Below, piece after piece: positions 14,871 to 27,154 of a stretch of DNA of 64,000 nucleotides. Below the pieces are notes generated by a model that ran no database searches, was not told where the DNA came from, and was given only the letters and a program-made list of their open reading frames with translations. The DNA is from Hydractinia symbiolongicarpus. Taxonomy: Eukaryota > Cnidaria > Hydrozoa > Anthoathecata > Hydractiniidae. Every line of letters begins with the position of its first letter. Positions within the stretch are counted from its first letter, which is position 1. The stretch covers positions 23,434,501-23,498,500 of the forward strand of contig NC_079880.1 of assembly GCF_029227915.1 (NCBI RefSeq), in the 5' to 3' direction. Made by a program: the position numbers and the translations under genes.

Positions 14871-16265
14871 AAATTAGTCTCCCCATACAGAATTTTTGTA
14901 ACACAAAGAATCTGAACAGCAAGGTAAAAAAAATCCTAGATAATTTTTACTACCTTTTAGAAAAAAAATTATTATTATAGTGATTTTTATGAATTATTGC
15001 AATTGATTTTATGATTTTTATAGTCATTCACTGTTGTCTTTAGTATCTTTGAGGCCAAGGATAGAGGAATAACTAAATAATGAGGTACATATTTTTTAAA
15101 TTTATTACTGCCGGTAACGTGTTCTTTATATACATTACTTGCTTGTATACAATATACTATCCGTTAGTGTTCTTCAAATACATTAGTTAATGGTTATATA
15201 CAATATATATACTATAAAATAGATGTTTTTTTTGTACATTTCCTGAAGTAAGCCATTTGTGAACAAGTAAATAGTTTTTTATCTTCTTCTATGCTAAATC
15301 TTTAGTCGAAAATTATTCAGTTGATAAACATTTGAGAGTAATCACACGTGTAAGATAAAATGTGGACCAGATGTGTAATTTACAGACCAGAATATATAAT
15401 TTGCGGACCAAAATTGATATTTTACGGAAATTACCCTTTGTCTTTGATTGTCTTTATTTGTGATTAATTCTTCGTTTTGGGAAATATACTTACTTTTCAA
15501 AAAAAAGAGAAAAATTGATGTTTTGAATTAGAAAAAAACATTTTTTATTGTGATCAAATTTCATTTTCTCCTAACATATCTATTAATTAGATTTTTTTCA
15601 TAATTATTTAATCATAATAATTTTATTATATAATATTTTTGTATATATTTTACATACTTTTCTACTTTCGAAACAAGGCATACACTAAACTACGACATTT
15701 TTCATTAATAACTAAGAAAATCAGCTACCTTTTGTCTTTGATGACGTCACAACAGGTGGCAATGACGTTATTACACCCAAATTAAAAGTCGATCCTATTG
15801 TGTTGAATTATAAGTGTGCCAAGTTTTATAGCAAAATGATTTGTAGTTCATGAGTAGTTTATAAAAATGTGGCCGCGGACAATTTATGCCAACCCCCCTC
15901 CTCCCGGTGCTACAGCAGACCTATAAGGCCAGGGTTTAATAGGGTTAACGTGGATAAAACGAAAAGCTACATTAACCCCCAAAAGTTGTGGCAGATAAAT
16001 TTCGGCGAAAAAAACTAGTACATATTTGCAAAATTCGGTGAAAAATAAAAAAGAAAGAAGAAGAAAAACAACAAAAATATAATAGGAGCAAACAAACATG
16101 TCTAACAATGAAGCAAGATGGAGACCTTTTTAGTAAATTAAACAGAAAAAAATAACTTTTATTCAACTTCTCAAGTAAATGTATCAAATGTATAAATGTA
16201 TATATCAAAAAAGAAAAAATATTTTAAATATGCAAAAGGTTATGTTTCTGAAATATTGATTTCTG
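14871..16265. other. AT-rich DNA, no gene recognised
   Basis: No supported coding exon. A brief GC-richer patch (15870-15930, with CCAACCCCCCTCCTCCC) stands out in composition only. Confidence 0.4.
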
Positions 16266-17497
16266 GCTTAATAAATTCCACGCAATGTATATCGGAACAC
16301 ATGTTGATGGTTCACCATACTTTCTTACTATTTTAAGAGCAGCATCACACCGGTGCAACAAATCGGTAACTTCATCATATCACAAAACCAATGTCCTGTG
16401 CACTTTCTTATCTTCAACCTCATCTTCATCCGACATTGCCTAAACTTTAAGATATTTCCGCCATTTCAGATCATCCCCTTCCTTAAGGACTTGATCGTTG
16501 GCATTGTGTATAATGACTAATATTATAGAAATACGTTGCTGCTTAAAAGGACCAAAGTACACTTTATCAATTAGTAAAAACACAAATCTGTTTTTTTTAA
16601 GATGTTTACGGTGTTTCACACAAAAATTAACTCAGGTGAAAAATATTTTTTGGCTCTAACTGCAAAAATAAATGCTACGAAAAATATTTTTTACTGCCAA
16701 CCACAAAGGGAAATAATGCATGTACCTACATTCTTTGTCCTGATGGAAAAAAAATACTCACCCTGTGTCTTGCTGATATAACTCGTCCGATCTTTTTCTG
16801 CCTAGCCTGTTCATCATCCGAGCATTGCATTGTTTTGCATTTTCATTTCCCGCATTGCTTCTAAATGCATAAATACGTATAGGAATAAATAAGTTCAATA
16901 TATTTAAATGAAAAGCATAATATCTCAGCCCTGGTCAAATTTCCATTCTTCCTTCTCCTTGAATGAAAGATACGAATAATTATCTAAATACAAAATACAG
17001 AAATATTTTCTGCCTTTACACTAATTTGCATATAATAGAAAGTTCAGGTGGTACGTTAATTCGGTCTTTACTTTGTTTAAGTTCTTTTAGCAACAAAATG
17101 TCATTCTTTAATTCCTGAATTTCATCCTTCATTTTCCTTGTTGTATGTTGTTAATCATCCTATAAAGAAAATATTTAAAGGAGCAACCTTAGGATTCATA
17201 CAGAAAATATTTATTATATAAAAGCTGCAACCCAGATACACAGATGCGCACTCGTAAAGAACGAGAATTTTCAAGGGAACTCTCGGTGAGTGAGTGCATT
17301 TCTGCATTACAGTTTTTACTTTATTAAAAAAATTGCGCACTTTTTCGTCAAGTTTAGTCAAGTTGGGTAGATAGTTAGCTTTGACTTACCTTAAAACATT
17401 GTCATTAACAGATGATGGCGATGATGACGGAGTCGAGAATAATGTGTCTTCGGGAAATAAAATTTCATTATCACTGGAAGCTGATGGAGCAGGTGAG
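16266..17497 (-). pseudogene. Fragmentary multi-exon coding remnant, unknown protein
   Basis: Minus-strand exon candidates are as follows. (1) 17497-17390 has acceptor CTCTAG and donor AAG/GTAAG and reads SPAPSASSDNEILFPEDTLF followed by Ser/Pro. (2) About 17145-17040 is open, begins KMKDEIQELKNDILLLKEL, and is clearly heptad-like, though its splice ends are unclear. (3) About 16860-16770 has acceptor GCATTTAG and donor GG/GTGAGT and reads NAGNENAKQC through RKRSDELYQQ. (4) 16441-16266, after acceptor GTTTAG, reads MSDEDEVEDKKVHRTLVL, then an in-frame TGA, then YDEVTDLLHRCDAALKIVRK. Good splice signals combined with an internal stop suggest a recently decayed gene or transposon-borne ORF. I do not recognise the family. 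Confidence 0.35.
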
Positions 17498-17944
17498 CTA
17501 GAGGGACAAAAATATAAATTGAGTATATTGCCACCATAAAGCTAGCTAAGAAAACGAAAAACATACTGCTTAGACCCAGTGGATCTAGAAGGAATCACCA
17601 CTCAGCACTTTAGTGTTTGTTAAAAAAGCTTGAAGTTGATGCCATCTTAAAAACCGCGCTGGATTAATGAATGGTCTTTGGTGAAATGCGCGCGCACATG
17701 CAAATACGATATAAAACCCAGACACATTATCTTCATGGTATGAAAAATTAATAAAAGGTTTATTTAAAAAGAAAATAGTTTGGAAATCATCTCCTAAAAA
17801 TACTACATTTATATGTAGTTACATAAAATTGAAATTCAAAAGAATTCAATTTTAACATCAACATAACATATCGTAAATGCAGTCCTCAAATTACACAACA
17901 CTCAGCGCCAATTTTATACTTTTCTTTTTATAAACTTTATTTAG

Positions 17945-19860
17945 GAAATGGTGGATAACAAAAACAGACGAAAACTATACACCATGTGTGGACAGTGTGT
18001 TTCTAAAACAAATTTTTATTTGAAACATAAAAATGATAATTGTGTTAAGCAAAGCAAACAGTCAAGGTACTTTCATCAAAAAAAAAAGTCACTTCCGACT
18101 TCACAAACATCCTATGACAAACAGCAGCAGAGCAACAATGAAGTTGAGTGTGATGGTGATTCTACTGGCGAAATGTGAACTGAAGATCTACATTATTCCG
18201 ACTCAAATGACGAAGGAATAGCTAGCTTCTTTTTCATATTTTTTTAGATATACTTTTTGGACAATCATTAGGCCACCCTCAAAAATATGTTATGTTTGTG
18301 TCCTCCAAAAAGTCCCTGCAGAAATGAATGAGGGATTTTGCGACTACGGCGTGCATTTTTCTGCCTGTCGGATTGTGTAAAAGGCCTGTGAATATAAACA
18401 ACACTACGTCGCACAGAAACTCGTACGGTACATACACTATATTTAGCCTCTTATGATTATTTGTTTATTTTTCATCAGGTCATGGAGAAAATCGTCATTT
18501 TGTTAATAGGTAGTTGTTTGCCCCCTTTTTATAGTTTTTATTTATTTGTATATATATACGTTTTATGTCAATATATGTTGTTTTTTTTGTTTTGTTGTTG
18601 CAATATTTGTATTGTCCAGAGGGTTGCTTTTTCAATTAACTTGGTTGTACAGACCATCCTTGTAAATGGGAGATCTTGCTTTGTGTAGAGATCTTTTAGA
18701 GGGTTTAACCTCTACCACTTAAAATAAGAGTCATTGGACTAGTCGAATCATTACAGCTTGCTGTTTTATTATCTCATAATCAAAAAAAAAATTGATGAAG
18801 AACCATGTGATAATGTACAGGTATTTTTTGATAATTGTAAAGTACTTACTTTTTACAAAGAGTGTCAGTGCCAAGACTTAGCAATCTATTTTTTCGTCTT
18901 TTTTTTTCATACAGAATATATATGTTTACTGTTCAGTTCTAAGGTGATGAGCCAGAAATATGAAACGATCCTAATACAACTTCGCCCGAAGATTTTGTTG
19001 TCGATACGTCTGATAAAATGTGTCACTGAAAATGTGCAACAGTTATAAAAAGTGTGCTGAACGTTCTTATGAGTTGGATGGTGCTAAACTTTATGTCTGA
19101 TAGTACATCAGATAATTTTACTGCTGTTGTCAAAAAATTCTTCTTCTATATCAATATGTTTAGTCAGAATTCCTCAATGAGTTCATCAATACGTTTCTAT
19201 CCACGCTTTACATGGCAAGAAAATTTCTTGGAAGTTAAAGAGATGATTTTAATAAATATGTGGTGTGTACAAGATGCGACTCTGTATTTAAATTTGATGA
19301 TTGCTACGAATACTATGGTGGTAAAATCAAGTTTGTTATTTTGATGTTTTGTATGTGTATATGGCATTAGCAATATGAAAAATTTTTTATCTTCTACATA
19401 AATATGAGCCTTCTATTTAGATTGGATCAACTGTAAATACACCATTTTTTAGTTGTATATACACGTTTTTGTTATAGGTAAGCGCATATCAAAAAAGTGT
19501 TCTTATGTTGCTTTTCCTAAACATCCAACACAACATTTCAGATCGCCTTGTGGCACAACGTTGATGAAAACTTTTAATTGCAAATATATATTTCTGTATC
19601 CATATAAAGCTTACTGTGCTCGCAGCATCAAATCTTCTGTTCAGGAATTACTGAAATGTCCAGGATTTAAAGAGTTGTTGTATCAAGGACCATAATTTTC
19701 CAAAACTGAAGCGTTGGCTAATATATGTGATGGCAATGTGTACCAAGAGTTTTTACATAAAAATAGGAATTTGTTTTTTAAAGATGAAAGAAATTTAGGA
19801 CTAATGCTAAATGTTGATTGGTTCAATCCTTTCAAGAACAGCGCCTTCTTCACCTTGCTT
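17945..19860 (+). pseudogene. TNP2-type (CACTA-like) DNA transposase remnant
   Basis: The pieces in order are these. A Cys/His finger-like start follows a TTTAG acceptor (17948 onward: MCGQCVSKTNFYLKH). A block at about 19200-19340 reads RDDFNKYVVCTRCDSVFKFD, with a C-x2-C and a following D-D-C. After an apparent intron (acceptor TTATAG at 19477) comes VAFPKHPTQHFRSPCGTTLM and a stretch through YCARSIKSSVQELLK. An in-frame TAA at 19693 precedes a readable continuation ending LGLMLNVDWFNPF (to about 19832). This order of C-x2-C, PxHP, CGxxLMK and a late NxDWFxPF matches animal transposases related to plant TNP2/CACTA proteins, as I recall the family. The rest of the catalytic core is absent; an unrelated frame takes over right after DWFNPF. 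Confidence 0.55.
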
Positions 19861-20175
19861 CCGATTGGAAAATACTGTCAGATTTAGATTCCGTTTTAGT
19901 TGTTTCACTATACATTGCCATAACACAACTACGCCCAGTTGTGTTATTAATATCGAGTTCTTCCAAAACTGTAACTATGTTAGAACTGACTTGTCCATGT
20001 GAAGAGAACACGGAATATTGGCACGAACGACAGCTTAACAAATATTCTTCACTTTGTTATGCTTTGAAAAACAATTGGTGGATCATGCATTTCTTTGCCA
20101 TTGAGGTGGGCACAAGGGGTTTCTGTTCAGAAACCCCTGAGAAATCTTCCGCAAGTCACACAAAATCTTGTAAAA
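19833..20175 (+). pseudogene. C-terminal nuclease-like domain of a retroelement polyprotein (remnant)
   Basis: The open frame contains LLHLASDWKILSDLDSVLVV, then LELTCPCEENTEYWHERQLN, KYSSLC, and FFAIEVGTRGFCSE. The series ELT-P-E-N, then a Lys/Tyr-rich helix, then F-x-I-E-V-G-x-R-G is a pattern I associate with restriction-endonuclease-like (PD-D/ExK fold) modules at the end of some animal reverse-transcriptase ORFs. The catalytic reading is inference. The domain is fused directly to the truncated transposase frame upstream and runs toward the protease remnant downstream. It has no start of its own, so this is a fragment. Confidence 0.45.
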
Positions 20176-20214
20176 TCAAAAAACCCGAAAAACTTGCTAC
20201 AAGGTTTTCCAAAA

Positions 20215-21092
20215 CAACAGTCGCATTGCCATCTAACCCTGATTTTAGGAATAGCGGTCTAAAAAACATGTTATGCAACCTCAACCTTACAATGTTTTTA
20301 TAACCTTCCAAGAGTTAAAGAAGCCATTTCTGTCAGCAAAACAACCTCAAAGTTAGGCGAAGCATTTGTAGGTGTTCTTCAAAGTTTAGCTGTTTCTACA
20401 AGTCCAGTTGATCCCTCCCATTTTTTGCGTGCTATGCAACATCATATCTCAGCTGCGAAGGGAAGTGCATTTAATATCTTTGCTCAGCATGACGTCCCCG
20501 AGGTTCTTGAATATCTCCTACCTGGTCTGTCATTAGACTTTCCATTTCTTGGAAGTCTTTTTAGTATTAGCATCAACCACTTGCAATTCATGTCATATTA
20601 CCAGCTCCTCAGAAGTTATAGCACCATGCATCCAACTTTCTCTGCACCCTACGTTACAATCTTCCTTAGATAATTTCTTTGAAAGCGAGGAGTTGTCAGA
20701 CACCAATGCCTACTTCTGCCATGTTTGCAACGCTCATCAAACTGCTCTAATTGAAAAAGAGGTAGTGTCGTGCGGTTCCCATCTCATTTTACAGCTAAAA
20801 CGGTTTGCCAGTGTAACGGCGTTATGTCAAAAATTGCCTTTCGTATTACTGCTTACCCTGGTACCATTTCCATACCTTTTACCGTAGATGGAGAAGTGAA
20901 ATTTCGTAAAAAATTTTAATTAAGGGCTATTATCAACCATTGCGGCAACTTAAATAATGGTCACTACACAACCATAGCCTTCGACCAAATAATTCACAGG
21001 TGGATACATTGCAACGATAGAGCTGTAATTTTCTGTGATGACTGCCTTATTAACAGTCACGAGTCATATGTTTTCTTTTTAGAAGAGCTGTA
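20215..21092 (+). pseudogene. Ubiquitin-specific protease (peptidase family C19) remnant
   Basis: All C19 landmarks occur in order. SGLKN is followed, after a small deletion and frame change, by TCYATSTLQCFYNL, which is the Cys box with its catalytic Cys in TCY and the usual S-x-LQ. FAQHDVPEVLEYLL matches the usual Q-x-D-x-x-E helix. Then come NAYFCHVCNAHQTALIEKE with its C-x2-C and LILQLKRF. Near the end, NHCGNLNNGHYTTIAFD with RWIHCND matches the His box GHY and the late Asn-Asp. At least three frame changes and one missing GN-type step in the Cys box show that it cannot make a working protease. USPs cleave ubiquitin from proteins. The lack of clear introns between the boxes and the neighbouring element pieces suggest carriage by a mobile element or retroposition. 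Confidence 0.75.
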
Positions 21093-21480
21093 ATAAGAAT
21101 ATTTTTACCGGAATGAGTCAGCAAGGGGGCTTGACTACACTCAGTCTTGTCTTTGGAGAGTGACGACTCCACTTATTACTCCAGTCAAGAATAAAACAAA
21201 ATCAAAAAAAAATTAAGTTAGCAAGGGGGTTTGATCATACTAGGTCCTGTCTTTGGAGAATGACGACTCCACTTATTACCCCAGTCAAAAATAAAACAAA
21301 ATCAAATAAAAATTAAGTTAGCAAGGGGGTTTGATCATACTAGGTCTTGTCTTTGGAGAGTGACGACTCCACTTATTACCCCAGTTAAAAGAAAAACACA
21401 AAAAAAATATTAGCAGGGGGGGTTGATCACACATGATCTTGTCTTTGGAGAGTAGCGACTCCACTTAATACCTGAGTTAA
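21093..21480. repeat. Four tandem units of about 100 bp
   Basis: CTTTGGAGAGTGACGACTCC-type boxes occur at 21151, 21251, 21351 and 21443. Each is preceded by GCAAGGGGGTTTGATCA-like sequence and followed by an A-rich tail (AATAAAACAAAATCAAA). The core can fold: GGAG pairs with CTCC, closed by GGGG/CCCC. Repeated short units with A-rich tails could be tandem copies of a small retroposed RNA, but I recognise no RNA family. Confidence 0.75.
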
Positions 21481-22254
21481 AAACACAGTTTACTTTAGGA
21501 AGATAGGGATGTCTAGTTTCTGCTGATGATCGTCCGCGGACCTCTTCGAGGTGACCCAGGGTACTTAGGTTTAGAAATATTGGTCGAAACCTACCTGCCC
21601 TTGGTTAAAGTTCTGTTCATCTTTTCAAATGTGTTGTGTCCTTTTTATTTTTTTATTTTTTTTTAATCCATACCTCCTAATTCATACAAATATGTCCAGA
21701 TCCCTAGATATTTCACAAATGGCGTCAGCTCCCCAAACCTGAATAACGCATGGTCACCTAACACCCACTCAAAGATATCCTGAACGCAGCAGCAAACAAA
21801 CGCACGTATGGTAGAAATGACATCCTTTTGTTTGTAAATACACACGCGCCAGTGCACAACGTTGCTACAAGTTTGCTCAGTATAATACAAGAAACAGGAG
21901 ATGTTTGTACACAAACACGAAGACAGGACGTAATGATCACTCGAAGCATCTTGGTCGGTAGGGTCGCTGATCGAAGTTATATATTTATATTATTGTTAGG
22001 ACATTTCTATTCATATTAGTAGTATCAAGAACGAGTATTTAACCAATAATTCGGGTGTTTTGTGAATGCTTTTAGGTCTCCACTACTTGAAGTGTTTAGC
22101 ACTTCTAGGCCTTTCGATATACCGGGTTAAAGTCGTGCCATTAGAAATTGAGTTGACAATTAAGTAGTGGACCTGGGCGGTGCAGGGAGTTTGCGCAGTT
22201 GTTGATCGTCGTATCGGCTGACAATAAACACAAATCCCGCCGGAGCACAACAAT
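21481..22254. other. Intergenic DNA with one small inverted repeat
   Basis: AGGTCTCCACTACTT (about 22072) is mirrored by AAGTAGTGGACCT (about 22161), with a local hairpin GTGTTTAGCACTTC near 22090. This could be a small foldback insertion. No coding sequence was recognised. Confidence 0.35.
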
Positions 22255-23075
22255 TTTTTTTTTACATTTAGTGTAAACTTTTGTGCGTATAACCATATTC
22301 AATACACCAAAAGAGCTACTTTGTTGATTTCCATTTTATACTCTTTGTAAGCTATTTTTTCCTCTTCTTGACATTTTGAATTAACTTATTGTTGTAGAAG
22401 GCATATAATATACAACATGCATATAAAAAAAACTTAATTTTGCAAATTTCTGTTTTACCACTCAATTCTCACATTTTATATAAATTACTTGGGACAGAAT
22501 GGTATGAAATAGACCAAAATACCTTACAGGTTGTGGCTTGTGAAACTTTAAGGTGAACACTTTGTGAAGAGACAATGGCATGACATATACTGATAGAACT
22601 GATTTTTGTTGTTTTACAATTGAAACTTTTTTTGACATTTTATGTTAATTTTGTGAAATAATTGATTTTTGTTGCAAACTGTTTTTCTTTGGCATTTTAA
22701 ATTAAAATATTGTTTTAGAGGGCATATGCAGTAGACATATGCACCAAAATAACTAAATTTTGAAACCTTTGATTTTGTCGTTAACCTCTCATCTTTTACA
22801 TTTTGATTAAACTTTTGTGGGAGACCGTCGGTATGCGAAGGACCAAAATGCAATATATAAAAAACGTTTTGTTGCATTATAATTTATCCTTGCCATCCAT
22901 TTTTTCCACCTTAGATAAAAAACTTTGCCAGAGGCATAATGCATTGTTTATTTTTCACATTTTGTGTCAACCTTTGGCAGGGTTTGCTCACAATCTGCAT
23001 TATATTTATACCCGATTAAAAATAAAAGTAAAACAAAAATGCAAATTGTCTAACAAAATCGAAGGTGTCTAACAA
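22255..23075. repeat. Degenerate tandem repeat, about 100-120 bp period
   Basis: Phrases of the form TTTACATTTTG-x-TAAACTTTTGTG followed by GGCATAT and CAAAATGCAA recur several times with heavy divergence (22262, 22370, 22470, 22630, 22690, 22797 and 22950). An old satellite-like array is the simplest reading. It ends with TTGTCTAACAAAATCG, faintly similar to the 4.5-8.6 kb box. Confidence 0.4.
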
Positions 23076-26000
23076 CGCTTATGTAAAAAGCTAAATCTAA
23101 AATTATATACTTGCTTTGTAGAAGTGCACCAGAGACAATAGTATCCAGACATTAGAAAAAATCGTTAAGTCACACAAAAAGTTATTGCAAAATATCCATA
23201 ATGTACAGTTTCTAATGCATCATACCAAAAGAACTATTTAGTCTATTGCATACAGCAACCCTCCAAAGCTCAAATGTGACGTGCATGATAACAATGCAAC
23301 GTTTTCGAATTTAAAAATCGAATAATATTTCAAACGGTCACGTAACAGATGTAAACATTGATTTAACTTTGTTTACATTAACGTTTAAAAAACTTCCACT
23401 ATTTCGTAGCGTTAAAAACAACAACAACGGAAAAATTACTTTTTACATTTTGTATAAAGTTCTTCTCTAGGACATATACACGCTGTATTTTATAAGAATA
23501 GTGTGTGTTTTTTTGTTTAAGCCTTCATGCTCTTTACTTGATTGTCAAATCCTATCCTCATTATTCTTAATATCTTCTTAGCATGATCATGGCCTCAAAA
23601 TGCATGTCCTAAAAATAAACCCTGTTATAAGTTAATATAGCTAATGACAATTTCTACTACATGTAAACGTCCTATTGCTTGGACAGAAAAATTATGTTAG
23701 AACAAACAATCAATCTTAGATTTTTAGAGTGTATTCTTACAAAAAAAAGATCCTTAATTTTCTTGACAAATACTATCCTTGTGGCCAAAAAATATATAGT
23801 GCCTTAATAAAATAAAGCTGGTTATATATTGCTATAGCTGCTGACAATTTTTTTTTATATTTAATCCAAACAATCAGTTTTTACTTCGATTACTAAACTT
23901 GGCCTGATCCCAAAGAGAACGAATTGGAAGCGTGTACAATTGTTTGATACATTTTTAATCAATTCTCTTTGTGATGTTATATCATCGTAAGTTTTTCTTC
24001 TTAAAAAATATTTATGAAACGGTTTCTTTTTTACATTTTAGATTTGAATTATTCATATTCGACTTCGATAGTCGAAAGCAACCTCGGTACCCGGACACAA
24101 AATGGAAAATATTGAAGATCAGTAAGCTTAATCTAACCTCATGATAAGTGAACATTGTTTGAAATCACTTTTTCCAGGAATTTTTTGAAACAGAGACAAC
24201 CTTCTTTATCGCTTGTGTTTTCGTTCTTCAGTTGATAAACAACTTGTTTCCGTGAGATACGACACGCAAGTGGTAAACCGGGGGTAAAAATAAATTATTC
24301 TATTTATAACAACCAACGGGGCTTTTAAAGCAAAAAAAGCAAATAGAAAGATTTAAAAATAGAATAAAAATTAGTTTTAATAAAATAAAGAAAAAGAGTT
24401 TTATTTTTTAAAGGAATAAGAAAAGAGAATTAATGTTTAAATAAAAAACCCTGATTTGCCTTTTTTTAAATCGGTAAATTTAAGCGTAACGCCACGCCGT
24501 AAAAAATTGACCCGTACTTTGCATGTCGTGGACTCACATGGTTACTCACACAAGTGTATTATGTATGTGCGGTATGAAGTTTCGCTTTCTTCTTTTTATC
24601 TCGTGTATTGAAAGATAGCATCTCCGGATCTCCTTCTACGCAATCTAAAAAAAAATAGAAAGCAATTGTATATAGTATATTATATATATAGTAAAGTCTC
24701 GAAAAACATTAAAACAAGTGGGGCTTCGAGGGACGATATTTAAAGCTAAATTTCCAAGCTACAAATATATATATCATTCTTTGGGATATAGTGCTCAAAA
24801 AGTGTTTACTAGATACAATATGCTTGATATAATTAAATAAAGTCCTGCAACTCTGTTTACTTTGAGGGTTGTCTTCTTTAGGGGATTGGTAGGTAGTTCA
24901 GTCGGTAGAGCTTAACTTCATATTCATATGGGTTCAATCCCACATAACAGTTGTTCCCTATTGAACAGAATTCCAAAGGGTTTCTGCAGCTCAAATGGAA
25001 GCTTTTAACGCTCTAGAACCGTCTAGTTGTCCCACCTGGAAAAAAATTAACAGGGTATATTTTTTGGAATTAATGAAGCTAACCATATAAAATATAGATC
25101 ACTACTTTTTGTGGCCAAGACAACAGAATTGAAAGCACTGTTTTTTATTTGAAAAGTACAAATTGTTTTTAAAATTTGCGCAGGTGGTGACTTAACTTTA
25201 TTTCCACGATGCAAGAAAAAAAAGAAATAATTTTTAATGTTTCTTTTTGAGGCAATTATTAATTATATATCTGCAATGAATGTTAAGCATGTTATGGATG
25301 CTATGGATGTGATGGATGTGAACTCAGATAATAACTTATGTAAATCATATCACTAATTGTTTTAATGTTTGCATTATAAGTGATTTTCATAGGAATAAAA
25401 CATAATCGATGTTCATATATACAGCATTTTTGAAGGCTGATGATATTATAAGAGATTTACGAAGATAGACAGTAAAAACAATTTCCAATATATCTGTAAT
25501 GTTTTACATTTCCTAACCACAATTATCAATTTTTTTTAGAACATAAATCAAGCACAAAGCCAAAGGTATTTTTCATTCACTAATATTATTAAGAGCCTTA
25601 AGAAGCACTAATTTTGGCATTGTATTATATACTATCTCCGAACATTTATTTAAACCTTTTCTGAAACAACCTCAATGATGACAACAACATCCATTTTCTT
25701 TAGACGTGAAGTTTTGTATTTTAAAGCAAATACAGGTAATTTTATGTATTATTTGAACGTTATTTTTTATTAACTCATACTATCAAGCCTAAAAAAAAAT
25801 TTATCCATAAATATTAAAACAGTTGTGAAACGAAAGTTATTCTTAACTGCATTCTAAATTACTTATTACACTTACATATTTAAGAATCACCATATTTTAC
25901 GGAAGTATACAAGCCATATATGCTATGTTTTTGTGTGTTAGTGTATTTTATTAATTTAAATATGTTGGGGTTAAAAAAAATCTAAAACTCACTATTTCTC

Positions 26001-26430
26001 GCAGACACAGTACGTCTAAAATGCTTAATTATTTCAGGTCTTTAACACGTAGAACGGATTGTTTCGTGGCGCTGACATTGTGCAAAATGCAGTTAGCACA
26101 TTCCTGACTTTGTATATATGTATATACTCGAAGCCTGCCCTCCTAAGAATAATGGTCAAGTAAAGCTCTTTGTCCACTTCGAGAAAAAGTAAGCAAACAA
26201 CATCTTCCACAAAGTTTATGTCCATGAAACAACCTATATTTCGTATATTTTCTGACAGATAGTGAACATTGTGTTGAATTAAAACTTTAATTGGAAAAGA
26301 ACTTTATCACATAATTTATTTTCCTTTTTAAAGAATTAGGAATCTTGTCTTTTCAGAGAGTCAATTAAGTTAGTAATAAGTTTCACACAATATTATTATT
26401 ACCTTTACACGCATAATCATCATTAAAATC
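23076..26430. other. AT-rich intergenic DNA, no gene recognised
   Basis: No supported multi-exon gene. A possible short first exon (ATGGAAAATATTGAAGATCA then GTAAGC at about 24102-24128) follows a GC-richer patch, but I could not find continuing exons. The tRNA-like stretch at 24.9 kb is listed separately. Confidence 0.4.
24893..24968 (+). repeat. tRNA-derived (SINE-like) sequence with A and B boxes
   Basis: TAGTTCAGTCGGTAGAGC matches a tRNA D-arm/A box, and GGTTCAATCCC, about 30 bp on, matches a B box. The spacer is too short and irregular for an anticodon arm and no matching acceptor stem forms. It is therefore better explained as a tRNA-derived SINE head or an old tRNA pseudogene than as a working tRNA. 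Confidence 0.45.
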
Positions 26431-26434
26431 AAAT

Positions 26435-26845
26435 TAAATTATTGTGAGTTGAGCATGCCTCATTAGGCACTCAGAGATCACTAACTTATTGTTAGTCAAC
26501 CTAAATGTTTCATGCCTCAATACTTTGCTGCAATACTTGTGTTAGAAGCTATTTACTTGAAAACATACTAAACCGTGTTCTAGAATGAAAAAATTGTTAA
26601 CTCCGTATTCCTGTATCAAAATTCCGCCCTGCTCATGTCTCCCAGTCATTAAGAGCAAGCAGCAAACTGTAATAAAGATTTTAAAGTAAACATCTCGTCT
26701 TGATCAAGCGCCCTCTTATCGTTTAAAGAAATATGTTTTAATTGAAAAAGTGACACTTTGCCAATAACATGGAATTGTGGTAAAATATGCGTTTGTAGGT
26801 GTACATATACTTTTGCACTACGTATTAAATAAAGATCACGGATCA
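26435..26845 (-). repeat. Copy of a dispersed repeat family (GCATGCCTCATTAGGCACT)
   Basis: Contains GCATGCCTCATTAGGCACT, AGTCAACCTAAATGTTTCAT and, 250 bp on, CTTGATCAAGCGCCCTCT and TGGAATTGTGGTAAAATATG. The same blocks, reversed and in the same order, occur at 37138-37530. Shorter copies lie at 27155-27470, 33530-33848, 40060-40280 and 40380-40490. No coding content was seen. It is probably a non-autonomous element; its ends are not defined. Confidence 0.7.
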
Positions 26846-27154
26846 CTTGGCAACATTGATGTTAATAGATCCCCAATACCAAGGCATGAGTTTACATGAT
26901 TTTTTGTTCACACACACTTATTCACTGTAAAAGTAGATTTTGTACTATCGCTTTGACCAAAGCTTTTATTTTTCAGTGTATTATGGTGAGAAGTTCAACA
27001 TTAATGTGTAAAATACATTTTATTAACAGCAAAAAAGAAATTCATTATAATTTTGTGTCAAAAATAGTAATACGATGTGAAATTCGTTGAACACTTTATA
27101 AGTTTTAAAGTATATAACTAAAGGGTGACGTGACAAAAACTACCTGAGATGGCC

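Noticed and set aside
21116-21480. Spliced-leader, 5S or U-snRNA cluster
   Set aside because: The units lack a recognisable Sm site, 5S internal promoter or leader-donor arrangement; only the tandem repeat itself is supported.
25430-25475. CTGATGA followed by ACGAAGA, considered as a second hammerhead
   Set aside because: The GAAA core and a stem II are absent.
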